Assembly (NCBI GenBank): GCA_028829895.1 | Contig: CM054183.1 | Coordinates: 18,143,975 to 18,207,974, forward strand | Direction: 5' to 3' | From: Sinotaia quadrata | Taxonomy: Eukaryota; Mollusca; Gastropoda; Architaenioglossa; Viviparidae | Length of the DNA stretch: 64,000 nt | Part shown: positions 1-64,000 of the stretch, piece by piece | How the letters are laid out: each line of letters begins with the position of its first letter | How positions within the stretch are numbered: the first letter of the stretch is position 1 | Notes under the pieces: model-generated | Seen by the model: the letters and a program-made list of their open reading frames with translations, nothing else | Told to the model about the DNA's origin: nothing | Database searches by the model: none | Translations under genes and position numbers: made by a program

Positions 1-512
1 TATTAATATAGACAAAGAAATAATAGAAAACAGAAAGTATAATTTGCTCCCCAAGGTCCGACCGTCACAACCAAACCAACAAAACTATAACTAGGACCCG
101 CACTGCACACGTTTAACGTTCTCAAGCACCAAAGAAGACTAAAATTTATATTAAATATAGACATGAATATAACAGACATGTAACCATTGATGGAATGAAA
201 GAGTAAATGTTTACAGATCGATTTAAGAGACTTCGCTTGATACCATTATTATAGGACTAGCAATGAGATATAAATTGTTCTTAAAGCTATTGTTTACATT
301 AATTTGTATTTTAAAATATGAATAACATTGTTATAAGCTGGTTACAATTACTTACTACCACACAGAAAAGTCACTATTTACCAATCTACACTTATGATGG
401 GAGCTGTACATTTCCCTTTAGTATTTGTGCTTGTGGAATTTACACAAAATAATAAACTATTAAATCGTCTCAAATCTCTGAAACGCACAGTCATAAGGTG
501 ATAAGTACACAC

Positions 513-63754
<63,242 letters not shown>

Positions 63755-63907
63755 CTGTGCAAGAGAAACAAACAATGTGAGTTATAATCCACAGGTATAC
63801 ACACGAACGCACGCACGCACACATGCACATATAATTATATTACTATGGTTTTCAGAAATAAATTATAGCAAGGCATATTCAATGACGACTCTCCTCATCC
63901 TACTTTG

Positions 63908-63955
<48 letters not shown>
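63908..63955. repeat. (CT)n-(CA)n microsatellite at the right edge
   Basis: CT dinucleotides switch to CA. The segment 63755-64000 is intron upstream of exon 1 with no exon recognised. Confidence 0.9.
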
Positions 63956-64000
63956 TCGTGCATGCATACATCCTTCATATTTCTACAATGGCCTATTCTG

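Overview
This is a eukaryotic, almost certainly metazoan, window. It is AT-rich, full of introns, and loaded with micro- and minisatellites. Lophotrochozoan, probably mollusc, is my best guess from the domain mix and repeat style; this is an inference. There is no prokaryotic gene organisation.

Nearly the whole window is one giant minus-strand gene whose two ends lie outside it. I could place 46 coding exons between 63754 (5') and 513 (3'). With one exception (exon 4) every boundary is a GT donor or AG acceptor and every junction phase agrees with the next exon. Together they encode about 13.5 kb, or about 4,510 residues, of a secreted or surface mosaic protein. In N-to-C order it has: the alpha-helical part of a large lipid transfer protein (vitellogenin/apolipophorin/MTP-like N-module, 58-64 kb); a beta-rich segment (55.7-56.4 kb); helical linkers with an RRRR cleavage-type site (49.3-54.9 kb); an M23/LECT2-like zinc metallopeptidase-type domain with its ligands intact (44.9-47.5 kb); helical and beta segments, a Thr/Ser mucin-like linker and an acidic repeat (38-44.3 kb); a Trp-containing beta-rich region (33.1-37 kb); an RQKR site and a PAN/apple-like domain (31.6-32.6 kb); a long run of fibronectin-III-like units marked by 'DTTPP' motifs with an unusual inserted domain (5.7-31.3 kb); and, after an RHKR site, cadherin-like repeats that run off the left edge (0.5-1.4 kb). 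I do not recognise this architecture as a named protein.

The gene is physically interrupted. A 6.9-kb PIF/Harbinger-type DNA transposon (22031-28971) sits inside coding exon 29. It carries an apparently intact DDE transposase (381 aa, + strand), an intact Myb/SANT-like partner protein (303 aa, - strand), perfect 20-bp terminal inverted repeats that each belong to a hairpin, and a nested 481-bp hAT-type MITE with a perfect 8-bp target duplication. Taking the element out restores the host reading frame, so the insertion appears to be recent and to break this allele.

The introns hold dozens of tandem arrays. In at least four places (exons 11, 14, 20 and 22) the repeat unit contains a copy of the exon edge and its splice site, giving arrays of decoy donors or acceptors. 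Other intron contents are a (TCTA)n tract of about 900 bp beginning about 9 bases after a donor, a degenerate R2/NeSL-type LINE fragment (50.3-51.5 kb), a second hAT-like MITE (11.6 kb) and an inverted pair of an unnamed short dispersed repeat (45.3 and 53.1 kb).
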